From JADGRF01 sp035274465 (GTDB lineage: Bacteria; Myxococcota_A; Polyangia; Polyangiales; JAFGIB01): 64,000 bases of DNA. A program made the translations under genes and the position numbers. Under the pieces are notes generated by a model, which saw nothing but the letters and a program-made list of their open reading frames with translations, had not been told where the DNA came from and ran no database searches. The DNA is taken from contig DATEOF010000470.1 of NCBI GenBank assembly GCA_035274465.1, positions 1 through 64,000 of the forward strand, given 5' to 3'. Positions 1 through 7,412 of this stretch are shown here, piece by piece. Numbering within the stretch: the stretch's first letter is position 1; each line of letters begins with the position of its first letter.

Positions 1-360
1 GCAGTCTCGCTCGATGAAAAGTTCGCCTTGTTCTCGGAGCCCTGGCAGCCCAAACGCATCGGCAGGGTCGATGCGTACGACGTGCGCATCGCGCGCCTAC
101 GGGGAGAGTTCGTCTTTCACTCGCACGCTGACGCCGACGAGCTGTTCTTCGTCGTGGAAGGCGTGCTGCGCATGCACTTCCGCGATCGGTTCGTGGACGT
201 GCCTGCGGGTTCGCTGATCGTCGTACACAAGGGCACGGAGCACAAACCCGAGGCACTGACACCCGAGGCCAAGGTCATGTTGGTCGAGAAGGCCGACACG
301 CTGAACACCGGCGACGGTGCGCACACCGATCGCACGGTGCTCGAGCCCGAAGCCATCTGA
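1..360 (+). CDS. Cupin-domain protein, 5' end outside window
   Basis: The frame is open from the first base and ends in TGA, so at least 119 residues are visible and the true start lies upstream. The middle shows a single-domain cupin pattern: HSHADADELFFVVEG (two His and a Glu that would bind a metal) followed by a PAGSLIVVHKGTEHKP segment supplying the last His. Small cupins of this kind bind a metal in a beta-barrel and have very diverse roles, so no substrate can be named. It converges on the lipoprotein gene at 374-997 with a 13-base gap. Confidence 0.8.
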   Translation, partial: AVSLDEKFALFSEPWQPKRIGRVDAYDVRIARLRGEFVFHSHADADELFFVVEGVLRMHFRDRFVDVPAGSLIVVHKGTEHKPEALTPEAKVMLVEKADTLNTGDGAHTDRTVLEPEAI

Positions 361-373
361 GCTCGCTCGACCT

Positions 374-997
374 TTACAGCGAGGGCACGGACGGCATTCC
401 GCACTTGGCTTCGAAGGCTGCGCACTCGGGGACGTGGAGGTTGGCCGTCGGCTTGGACATGCTCGGGAGCGAGGTCATGCGTTGTGCGGCGAGCGTGGCG
501 CAATCCAAGCTGGCAAAAGCGTCCGCGGACGCCTGCAAGAATGCACCTACGCAGCTCTCGTACTCCTCGACGCTCGCGGTGCAGGCTGTGCCCGTCGTGT
601 TTCGCATCGGGTGCAACTCGCAGGTCTGCGTCGCGGTGCCTTCGGTCCACTCGCCATCCGCCAAGCACTGGTCGCGAGCACGCTCGCAGCTCGTGCGATC
701 GATCCCGAACGACCCGTCGGGTCGCAGCACGACGGAAAGCGTCGCACCCGCCAGCGTGCAGCCCACCTCCTTGCGCAGCTCGAGCGAGTAGATCTCGTCG
801 GCGGCATCAGCCGTGGCAGCGCACAGCTGCTGCGCTTCGGCGTCGGTGAGCGTCACGAGCGTTTTATCAGGCGGAAGCCCGGACTCGACGGCGCTCGCGC
901 TCCCTTCATCACCGCCACAACCGAGGTGCAGCAGGAGGGTGCCGCCAACGGCAGCGGTACGGAAGAAACGGAGTAAGTTCGGCTGGTTTGTAGTCAT
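374..997 (-). CDS. Cys-rich lipoprotein of unknown function
   Basis: A 207-residue protein. The chosen ATG gives a basic N-terminus and a hydrophobic stretch ending in a lipobox-like LLLHLGC, so it is probably exported and lipidated at that Cys. An in-frame GTG 36 bases upstream would bury the signal peptide and was rejected. The mature part has about ten Cys residues spread along it, suggesting disulfides in the periplasm or on the surface. No family was recognised. Confidence 0.7.
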   Translation of the reverse strand: MTTNQPNLLRFFRTAAVGGTLLLHLGCGGDEGSASAVESGLPPDKTLVTLTDAEAQQLCAATADAADEIYSLELRKEVGCTLAGATLSVVLRPDGSFGIDRTSCERARDQCLADGEWTEGTATQTCELHPMRNTTGTACTASVEEYESCVGAFLQASADAFASLDCATLAAQRMTSLPSMSKPTANLHVPECAAFEAKCGMPSVPSL

Positions 998-1041
998 GCC
1001 TCGGTGAGTGCAACCCCGAGGAGAATCCGTCACTGCCTCGA

Positions 1042-1851
1042 TTATTTTCCTTCGAACTTCGCCGGGCGCTTCTCGCGAAACGCGCGCACACCTTCCCGCA
1101 CGTCCTGCGAGGGGTTCGAGATCATCACCGAGAGCGCTGCGTCTCCCTGGGATTGTTCGAGCGTGAGGTCGAGGCCGCGGCGCATCATCGACTTCGCCAG
1201 CCTCACCGCCAGCGGCGCGCGTGCTGCGAGGGCAGTGGCGAGCGCGAGCGTCCTCGGTGCGAGCTCCGCGTCGGGTACGGTCTCGGTAACCAGCCCCAGC
1301 CGCTGCGCCGTCTCCGCGTCGTAGACCTCGCTCAGCAGCGTCATCTTGAGCGCGCGATCGAGGCCCATCGCTCGCGGGAAGAGCCAGGCGCCGCCTTCGT
1401 CCGGCAACAAGCCGAACTTGCCGCTGGTGTCGCCTAACTTGGCGCTGGCCGCGGCGATGCGCAGGTCGCAGGCGAGCGCGAGCGCCAAGCCGCCTGCGAC
1501 CGCCGGCCCGTTGATCATCGCCACGGTCGGCTTGTCCAGCCGCGTGAGCTCGAGGATCACGCGCTGCATACCGTCGCGCATCTCGCGCGCGTGCGAGAGC
1601 TGCATGCGCATGTACTCGTCGTGTTCGGGATCGGCACCCGAGACGTCGCCGCCTGCACAGAAGCCTCGACCCGCGCCCGTGAGCACGAGCACGCGCGCAC
1701 TGTCGTCGCGATCGAACGCCTGCAGGGCCGCGAGCAATTCACGGCACATGCGCATGCTGTACGCGTTTAGCTGTTTTTCCCGTGTCAGCGTCACTCGCAC
1801 GACGCCCGCCGCGGGGCTGTCGACTCGGATGTCCTGATATGCGGTCTCCAT
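1042..1851 (-). CDS. Enoyl-CoA hydratase/isomerase family protein
   Basis: The 269 residues are full length for the crotonase fold. The two oxyanion-hole segments are visible: GAGRGFCAGGDVSG near residue 60 and NGPAVAGGLALALACDLRIA near residue 115. The segment GLLPDEGGAWLFPRAMG resembles the PaaG-like branch (acyl-CoA isomerases) in having an acidic residue before the GG, rather than the classical hydratase Glu pair. Crotonases act on fatty or aromatic acyl-CoAs; the substrate here is unknown. It is divergent from a second crotonase at 1916, with a 64-base shared promoter region. Confidence 0.85.
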   Translation of the reverse strand: METAYQDIRVDSPAAGVVRVTLTREKQLNAYSMRMCRELLAALQAFDRDDSARVLVLTGAGRGFCAGGDVSGADPEHDEYMRMQLSHAREMRDGMQRVILELTRLDKPTVAMINGPAVAGGLALALACDLRIAAASAKLGDTSGKFGLLPDEGGAWLFPRAMGLDRALKMTLLSEVYDAETAQRLGLVTETVPDAELAPRTLALATALAARAPLAVRLAKSMMRRGLDLTLEQSQGDAALSVMISNPSQDVREGVRAFREKRPAKFEGK

Positions 1852-1915
1852 CGCTCGTCCCTCGCGTCAAAGGGTGATTCCCATTTGCCGCGGACTGTTC
1901 CACATTGACCGAACC

Positions 1916-2707
1916 ATGGCGAACGATTTGCTAGTCGACCTGTCCGAGCGTGTGCTCACGCTTACGCTCAGCCGCCCCAACAAGCTCAACGCGCTGTCGA
2001 ATGAGATGATCCTGTCCGCGATCGATCAGCTGCGGCGCGCGGGGTCGGACCCCGAGGTCGGCGCGGTGATAGTAACGGGTGCCGGTCGCGGTTTCTGCGC
2101 GGGTGGCGACGTGTCGGCCATGGGCGGTGCGGGCGCCGCGGACCTCGGCTTCGAGCAGCGCGTGGATCGGCAGAACGCGATCCACGAGTTCTCGCAGCTG
2201 CTCTGGGAGATGCCGAAGGTCACGCTCGCCGCAGTGAACGGCCCCGCCGCGGGCGCAGGCCTCGGCATCGCGCTCTCGTGTGATCTGTGCTTCGCCTCGG
2301 AGCGCGCGCGCTTCGGCACCGCCTTCGCCAAGGTCGGCTTCGGCGGCGACTTCGGCGTGACCTGGCAGCTCGCCCGCAAGGTCGGCGCCGCCAAGGCCAA
2401 GGAGCTGTTCTTCCTGGCCGAGCTGCTGAACGCCGAGCAAGCCTCCGCGCTCGGGCTCGTGAACCGCGTGCTGCCCGAGGCCAACTTCCTGGCCGAGGTC
2501 ACGGCGATCGCCCGCCGCATCGCTCACGGGCCGCTGGTCAGCTACCGCTACATGAAGCAGAACGTGAACCACGCCCTGAACTCCGACTTCGCGAGCTCAC
2601 TGCAGCGCGAGGCGTTCTCGCAGCTGCGCTGCGGTCAAACACAGGATCACCGCGAGGGCGTCGCGGCCTTCCTCGAGAAGCGCGAGCCGCGATTCACCGG
2701 CCGCTGA
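1916..2707 (+). CDS. Enoyl-CoA hydratase/isomerase family protein
   Basis: A crotonase-fold protein of 263 residues with oxyanion-hole motifs GAGRGFCAGGDVSAMGG and NGPAAGAGLGIALSCDLCFA. The region KVGFGGDFGVTWQLARKVG lacks the standard hydratase Glu and, like its divergent neighbour, points to an isomerase-like or other non-classical acyl-CoA activity. The ATG at 1916 gives the normal crotonase N-terminus; an in-frame upstream ATG at 1874 would add 14 residues. Its stop overlaps the next gene's ATG (TGATG), so the two are co-translated. Confidence 0.85.
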   Translation: MANDLLVDLSERVLTLTLSRPNKLNALSNEMILSAIDQLRRAGSDPEVGAVIVTGAGRGFCAGGDVSAMGGAGAADLGFEQRVDRQNAIHEFSQLLWEMPKVTLAAVNGPAAGAGLGIALSCDLCFASERARFGTAFAKVGFGGDFGVTWQLARKVGAAKAKELFFLAELLNAEQASALGLVNRVLPEANFLAEVTAIARRIAHGPLVSYRYMKQNVNHALNSDFASSLQREAFSQLRCGQTQDHREGVAAFLEKREPRFTGR

Positions 2708-3150
2708 TGGCTGCCGCAAGCACGGCTCCGCTCACCGTCTCGCGCAAAGCCCGCCTGGTCATGATCTGCCTGCCGTTTCCGTTCTGGATCGCGGCCGTGG
2801 TCTTTTACTACGCGTTCTGGGTGGACTTCGCGAGCGGTGCGACGGGCGTCACTGCCGGCAAGAGCTGGTTGTTCGCAGCGCTGATGCTGGTCGTGCTCGC
2901 GGTCACCGGCCTGCAAGCCTTGCGCGGGTTGCGTGATCTGGTCGCAGGCGTGGCACTCGTCACCGAGGATCGCCTGCTGCGAGTCTCGCGCGGCGGAAGG
3001 TACCGGCGCGCGAAGTTCGACAAGCTCGGCCAGGTCCGGATGCTGCACTGGAGCGGCAGTCCCGGCGAGACGCTGCGCGTGGTCTACAGCCCCGCGACCA
3101 AGATCGTCTGGGACGCGAGCCCGCTCAGTACGGGAGCCCCGGGACGTTGA
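2707..3150 (+). CDS. Small membrane protein, two predicted TM segments
   Basis: 147 residues with two clear hydrophobic helices (about residues 17-37 and 54-72) followed by a basic cytosolic-looking tail. The ATG shares a base with the stop of the upstream enoyl-CoA hydratase, so they form an operon. The tail could resemble a bacterial PH-like membrane domain (strand-rich, LVTEDRLLRVSRGG), but I do not recognise it firmly. Its last 26 bases overlap the end of the convergent SMP-30-like gene. Confidence 0.65.
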   Translation: MAAASTAPLTVSRKARLVMICLPFPFWIAAVVFYYAFWVDFASGATGVTAGKSWLFAALMLVVLAVTGLQALRGLRDLVAGVALVTEDRLLRVSRGGRYRRAKFDKLGQVRMLHWSGSPGETLRVVYSPATKIVWDASPLSTGAPGR

Positions 3151-4423
3151 GCTCGACTCTGAACAGTCCGCGCTGATTGCCGCTGCCCATGCTCGTGATG
3201 AACAGCGTCTTCTTCTCGGCGCCGCCGAACGCCACGTTCGTCACGCTCTCCGCCCCAGCGACCGCGATCGTGCCGATCTCCTTGCCGCTCGGATCGAGCA
3301 CGACGATGCGCTGGCCCGAGGTCGCGTACAGGTTGCCTGCGCAATCCATGCCCATGCCGTCGCAGCTGCCATTGAAGCCGTTGATCCGCTTGCCGGAGCC
3401 GGGCATGACCTCGCCGTTCGCGAGCACGGGGTAGCTGAAGATGCCGTCGGAGCCGGCGACGTACAGCGTCTTTTCGTCCGCCGAGAGCGTGACGCCGTTC
3501 GGCTGCGATCGCGTGTCGTCGATCACGGTGGCCTGCTTGGACCCGGCCGCGACGCGGTACACGCGCGTCTTCACCTGCGGCTTGGTCGAGGGCGCTTGAT
3601 AGTCGGGATCGGAGAAGTAGATCGTGCCGTCCGAGCGGACAGCGACGTCGTTGGGCGAGTTGAAGCGCTTACCCTCGTACTCTCCCACGATCACCTCGGG
3701 CGTTCCGAGCGGGAACTTCAGGCGCACGATCGCGCCGAGCTCGTGGTTCGTGGCGATCATCGCGCCGGACGCATCGACCGCCAGGCCGTTGGAGCCAGAG
3801 GAGGCGAGCGCGACGCTCACCGCGTTGCCGGCCGCATCGAACGCGAGGATCCGCGACTTGGGCGCGGGATCGAACGGAAACTCGGAGAGGTATAGCTTGT
3901 CGCCGATCCAGACCGGGCCTTCGATGTTGGTGCGTAGGTTGCCGTTGTCGTTGAATGCGTCCTGCGGCGGTAGCCCTGCCACGCGCATCGCGCTGGCCCC
4001 CGACGGCACCGGTGCACCGAACGGTCCCGCTGAGCAGCGCGAAGCCGGCATCGGCGCGGAGTTGCCTGCAGTCATCGAGGCTGTACCCGCAGTGCTGCCC
4101 GCCGCGCCGCTCTGCCCCGCAGTCCCAGCCGCGCCGCCGCTGCTCGCTGCAGGCGCCGCTGGAGCACCCGCCTTTGGCGCAGAACCGCCTGCACCTGCAC
4201 TGACCGAGCCGGCAGCCGACTGTCCCGCCGCTGACATTCCAGCCTTCGGCGGCGCAGCCGATCCCGCGCCGGCAGCGGTCGAACCCGACGCAGGTTGCCC
4301 CGCAGCCGCGCCGGAGGCGCCCACGTTCGACGCGCCGGACATGCCGTCCGTGCAGCTCGCAAACATACACAAGCAACTTGCTGCCGCGACGGCGGCAGCC
4401 CAGCGCAGTCTAGCTGGACGCAA
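3125..4423 (-). CDS. SMP-30/gluconolactonase-like lipoprotein
   Basis: A 432-residue protein started at a TTG with a strong AGGAGAG site just upstream; longer in-frame starts have no such site. It begins with a signal peptide ending in a lipobox-like MFASC. About 115 residues of Ala/Gly/Ser-rich linker follow, a common feature of myxobacterial lipoproteins. The C-terminal ~280 residues have the strand-loop repeats of a six-bladed SMP-30-type propeller, with motifs such as NIEGPVW, NSPNDVAVRSDGTIYFSDP, SQPNGVTLSADEKTLYVA and CDGMGMDCAGNLYATSG. These match the metal-binding and substrate pocket of lactonase-like propellers, but the substrate is unknown. Confidence 0.8.
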   Translation of the reverse strand: MRPARLRWAAAVAAASCLCMFASCTDGMSGASNVGASGAAAGQPASGSTAAGAGSAAPPKAGMSAAGQSAAGSVSAGAGGSAPKAGAPAAPAASSGGAAGTAGQSGAAGSTAGTASMTAGNSAPMPASRCSAGPFGAPVPSGASAMRVAGLPPQDAFNDNGNLRTNIEGPVWIGDKLYLSEFPFDPAPKSRILAFDAAGNAVSVALASSGSNGLAVDASGAMIATNHELGAIVRLKFPLGTPEVIVGEYEGKRFNSPNDVAVRSDGTIYFSDPDYQAPSTKPQVKTRVYRVAAGSKQATVIDDTRSQPNGVTLSADEKTLYVAGSDGIFSYPVLANGEVMPGSGKRINGFNGSCDGMGMDCAGNLYATSGQRIVVLDPSGKEIGTIAVAGAESVTNVAFGGAEKKTLFITSMGSGNQRGLFRVELNVPGLPY

Positions 4424-4535
4424 TACTCTCTCCTGCTTCTGAGACCGTAAGCATATCGTGTCCCCGACGAGGGAGAACGGGTCACTCGCCGTTTTCGTGA
4501 TCGGTCCCGGCCCGCCGCGGGATCTGGTCTGCGAG

Positions 4536-5612
4536 ATGCCGCGACAATGCACCTGGGCTCTGTTCGTGTTCTTGACTGCCTGTGCCGGCGGCTCCCCGGA
4601 AGGTGCTATGCAAGACGACGTCGCCGCAGCCGGGAGCGGCGGCGGTGTTTCCGGAGCGAGCGGCAGCGGCGAAGCCACGCCGAGCGGCGCGAGCGGTGCG
4701 CGCGAGAACAGCGCTGGGCGGAGTGGCGAGATGACACCGCCCGCCGCCGGCCGCAGTGAGGCGCAGCGCGCCGGAAGATCCGGATCGGAAGCCGGTCGAA
4801 GCGCCGCGGGCGCAGCAGCAGGCGGGGCGTCCGGCTCCGCTGCAGGCTCGATGGCCGGAGCAGCCGGCGCGACGCCTCCCGCAGCTGATGGCTGCGATCG
4901 CGCCCTACTCGCGTCGACGGTCCAGGACTACTTCACCGCCCTCGCCGCGCACGACAGCGCGCGCTTGCCTCTCGCATCCATGCCCAAGTTCACCGAGAAC
5001 GGCAAGACCGTGCAGCTCGGCGAGGGGTTGTGGAAGACCGCGGGCATGCTGAGGTTCAAGCGCAGCGCCCTGGACACGCAGACCTGCAGCTCGGTCACCG
5101 AGTCGGTGATCGCCGAGGACGGCAAGGACATCGTGCTCGGCCTGCGCTTGAAGCTGGCCGCAGGCAAGCTCACCGAGATCGAGACGATCGTCGTGCGCAG
5201 CGGCGACTACGCTTCGAACCCGATGAGCTTGATCGGGACCATGAGCGACGACTGGGAGACCGTGTTGCCTGCCGACCAGCGCGCGAGCCGCGACGAGCTC
5301 ATGCTCTTCGTCACGCGCTATTTCTCGCAGTTCCCCCGCGGCGGCTGCAACTTCTCCTCCGAGTGCCAGCGCTTCGAGAACGGGTTCACACCCGGTGCCT
5401 GCAGCCTCGGCCTCAGCTGCTCGATGAGCACTGACATGAGCAAACCCGTCATGCCGACCCGCCTGACCGTACTGGATGTCGAGGCGGGCATCGCGGTCGG
5501 CTTCACCATGTTCCAGAGCCGCTACACCGACTTCCACATGTTCAAGGTTCGCGGCGGAAAAGTCGTCGGTGTGCACGCGGTGCTCGCGAACGCGAGCGGC
5601 CCCGGCTGGTAA
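4536..5612 (+). CDS. Lipoprotein with Gly/Ser linker and NTF2-like (DUF8021-type) domain
   Basis: 358 residues from an ATG that places a short signal peptide and lipobox (FLTAC) at the N-terminus; in-frame upstream starts would bury it. A low-complexity Gly/Ala/Ser/Arg linker of about 100 residues leads to a folded domain beginning VQDYFTALAAHDSARLPL and continuing KFTENGKTVQLGEGLW. This resembles NTF2-like domains with the A-H-D-x-x-x-L-P-L pattern. The C-terminal part has several Cys. Function unknown. It is divergent from the SMP-30-like gene and ends immediately beside the convergent sigma-factor gene. Confidence 0.65.
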   Translation: MPRQCTWALFVFLTACAGGSPEGAMQDDVAAAGSGGGVSGASGSGEATPSGASGARENSAGRSGEMTPPAAGRSEAQRAGRSGSEAGRSAAGAAAGGASGSAAGSMAGAAGATPPAADGCDRALLASTVQDYFTALAAHDSARLPLASMPKFTENGKTVQLGEGLWKTAGMLRFKRSALDTQTCSSVTESVIAEDGKDIVLGLRLKLAAGKLTEIETIVVRSGDYASNPMSLIGTMSDDWETVLPADQRASRDELMLFVTRYFSQFPRGGCNFSSECQRFENGFTPGACSLGLSCSMSTDMSKPVMPTRLTVLDVEAGIAVGFTMFQSRYTDFHMFKVRGGKVVGVHAVLANASGPGW

Positions 5613-6176
5613 TCAGCGCTGGGCGGCCGCGCGCTCGCGGAGACTCTCGACCAGGATCTGGTAGCGCTTGCGCAGCCGCGCGCTCTCGCGCGTGATCTCC
5701 GCGTCGCTGGTCTTGCCAGCTTGCATGGCGATGTCGCGCCAGGGCATCGCGTGCACGAGGCGGCACTCGAGCAGGTGCCGATCGGCTTCCAGTAGCTCGG
5801 ACAGGAGCGGGGCCAACTCCGTGGATCGATCCAACTGCCCCGCGATCGAGAGTCGCTGCTCCGCCTGGTACTCATCCAGCTCCGCCGTGACGTGGCGACT
5901 GCGCCAGCGCTGCCGGCGCTTCCAGTGACGCGACAGCGCGTTGCGCGCCAGCACGTAGATCCAGGAGCGCACCTGACCCTGGAAGCGAAAGCGCGGCAAT
6001 CCCTTCCAAACGTCCTCGGAGACGACCGAGTACACCTCTTCCATCGACATGCGGTTGCTGGTGCGCGAGCTCAAGAACGCGCGCAGCTCCGGACCGTAGT
6101 GGTCGAGGATCAGGTTGGTCGCATTCACGAAGCTGGCACGCTCGCAGTGCACACCGATCTGCTTTTCTTTGTCCAT
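5613..6176 (-). CDS. ECF-type RNA polymerase sigma factor
   Basis: The 187 residues fit a group 4 sigma factor. Region 2 is recognisable around MEEVYSVVSEDVWKGLPRF and VRSWIYVLARNALSRHWKRR. A region-4-like helix-turn-helix lies around LLECRLVHAMPWRDIAMQAG followed by an Arg-rich recognition helix. It is transcribed away from the precursor-peptide operon beginning at 6471, with a 294-base shared upstream region, so it is a plausible regulator of that operon (inference). No anti-sigma gene is adjacent. The ATG at 6176 was preferred to an upstream in-frame start at 6215. Confidence 0.8.
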   Translation of the reverse strand: MDKEKQIGVHCERASFVNATNLILDHYGPELRAFLSSRTSNRMSMEEVYSVVSEDVWKGLPRFRFQGQVRSWIYVLARNALSRHWKRRQRWRSRHVTAELDEYQAEQRLSIAGQLDRSTELAPLLSELLEADRHLLECRLVHAMPWRDIAMQAGKTSDAEITRESARLRKRYQILVESLRERAAAQR

Positions 6177-6331
6177 CCGTTCCACTGCCCTTCCCTGAAT
6201 GGCCCAAGAGGACACCCATCGTCCTGGCTCGCTAGGGATAACGGAGAAACCAGTCCCAATCCGGACATGGCTTCACACAACCCCCGACAAAAAGCGGCAT
6301 CTGCGGCCCAGCGCACACGGCCGGCAGTTTT

Positions 6332-6348
6332 TGAAGCCCGGCGCTTCA
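6332..6348. promoter_or_regulatory. Inverted repeat in the sigma/precursor divergent region
   Basis: TGAAGC and GCTTCA arms separated by five bases lie in the 294-base region between the sigma gene and the first precursor peptide gene. The symmetry would suit a dimeric regulator, but arms this short can arise by chance and no promoter element is firmly placed beside it. Confidence 0.25.
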
Positions 6349-6470
6349 CGAAATGCGGCGGCCGCGACTCTACCCGGCTGAGAACGGCAAAACGGAGCGC
6401 GACTCACTGATGAACGCCGCTACCGCCCGCCAGTAAACGCAACGTAACAACGCACACGAGGAACTGACAC

Positions 6471-6710
6471 ATGACCAAGCAAGCAGAACTGATCGCGCTC
6501 GAGGACAGCAGCCTGGAGACCGTCGCTGGCGGCTACGGCGGCTTCAAGGCGCCCAAGCTCGACCTCGACCTGGACTTCGACCTCAACCTGGCCACTGTGA
6601 CGCAGACGAACACGGTCGTGTTCGCGGGCAACACGATCGTCGCCGAGGGCGGTTCGAACTACATCGACGCCAGCGCCACCAACTACAGCGACATCCACCA
6701 GGACGCGTGA
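6471..6710 (+). CDS. Double-glycine leader precursor peptide 1
   Basis: A 79-residue peptide with a good GAGGAA site. The leader of about 21 residues ends in LETVAGG, the classical double-glycine signal cut by C39 peptidases, and a C39 exporter is encoded downstream at 11010. The predicted 58-residue core starts YGGFKAPK, continues with an alternating acidic/hydrophobic run (LDLDLDFDLNL), then Thr/Asn/Val-rich strands with an AGNTIVAEGGSN segment, and carries no Cys. The alternation suggests beta-strands rather than a helical bacteriocin. The leader matches precursor 2 (8833) position by position: L-x-A-L-acid-acid-x-x-L-acid-x-V-A-G-G. Confidence 0.8.
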   Translation: MTKQAELIALEDSSLETVAGGYGGFKAPKLDLDLDFDLNLATVTQTNTVVFAGNTIVAEGGSNYIDASATNYSDIHQDA

Positions 6711-6721
6711 AGTCGGGTGCA

Positions 6722-6778
6722 GGGCGGACGGTGCGCAGGAAGCGCAGCGTCCGCCCGCTCTGTCTTTGACTCTTTTTT
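6722..6778 (+). terminator. Terminator-like hairpin after precursor 1
   Basis: Arms GGGCGGACG (6722-6730) and CGTCCGCCC (6748-6756) pair perfectly. Inside them TGCGC pairs with GCGCA across one G/G mismatch and an AGGAA loop. A run of six T follows at 6773-6778, about 16 bases after the stem, so this is not an ideal intrinsic terminator. Its place between a precursor peptide gene and the export genes is typical of attenuators that keep precursor mRNA in excess. Confidence 0.5.
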
Positions 6779-6796
6779 GCCTATCCGGAGCAGCTG

Positions 6797-7405
6797 ATGC
6801 CCAGCACCGACTATCGTGCGCAGAGCACGCCGGCCGTGGTCGGTAGCGGGGTCATCCGCGAGCGCATCATCACGGCTCCACCTTTCGCGCGCCTGCATAT
6901 CGCGAGCGCATTCCGCGCGACTTTCAGCCTGGACCCAGACTTCCAAGATCACGTCACCTTACGCTTCCGGGCCGACGACAACGTCTTGCCCTACGTGCAA
7001 GCGCGCCTGCGCGAAGGCGTCCTGCACGTCTCCCTGAATCACGGCCATTACCGCGGTCTCAGCGAACTCTCGGTCAGCGCACGCGTCGGCGAGTTGAGCG
7101 AGCTGGCCTGCGGTGGCTCTAGCCGCGTCTACCTGCTCGGCAACGCACGAAACCTGCGCATCGCCGCTGGCGACGCGAGCGATGTCTCGTTCGAAGGATC
7201 GACCGATCGCATGTCACTCATCGGCCATGGCACAGCCAGCCTGCGCGTCGAGCGCGCGACCGACGCCAGGATCGAGCTGGCCGGCGCCTCCCGCGCACGC
7301 ATCGTCGCCCGCCGCAGCATCGTCGGTCGGGTGCGCTTTCCTTGCCAACTGAGTCTCGCCTGCCCGGGCACGGTTCAAATCGCCGGTGCCTACCGCAGCG
7401 AGTAG
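6797..7405 (+). CDS. DUF2807 (head GIN) domain protein
   Basis: 202 residues with the right-handed beta-helix style of DUF2807 proteins: FARLHIASAFRATFSLDP opens the domain, then repeated short strands with Gly/Ser turns (LSELACGGSSRVYLLGNARNLRIAAGD, DRMSLIGHGTASLRVERATDARIELAGAS). Most family members are exported, but no signal peptide or lipobox is visible here, so it may act in the cytoplasm or leave by another route. It lies between the first precursor and TolC, seven bases before the latter. A role as partner or template for the beta-rich precursors is possible but is inference. Confidence 0.65.
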   Translation: MPSTDYRAQSTPAVVGSGVIRERIITAPPFARLHIASAFRATFSLDPDFQDHVTLRFRADDNVLPYVQARLREGVLHVSLNHGHYRGLSELSVSARVGELSELACGGSSRVYLLGNARNLRIAAGDASDVSFEGSTDRMSLIGHGTASLRVERATDARIELAGASRARIVARRSIVGRVRFPCQLSLACPGTVQIAGAYRSE

Positions 7406-7412
7406 TCCACTT

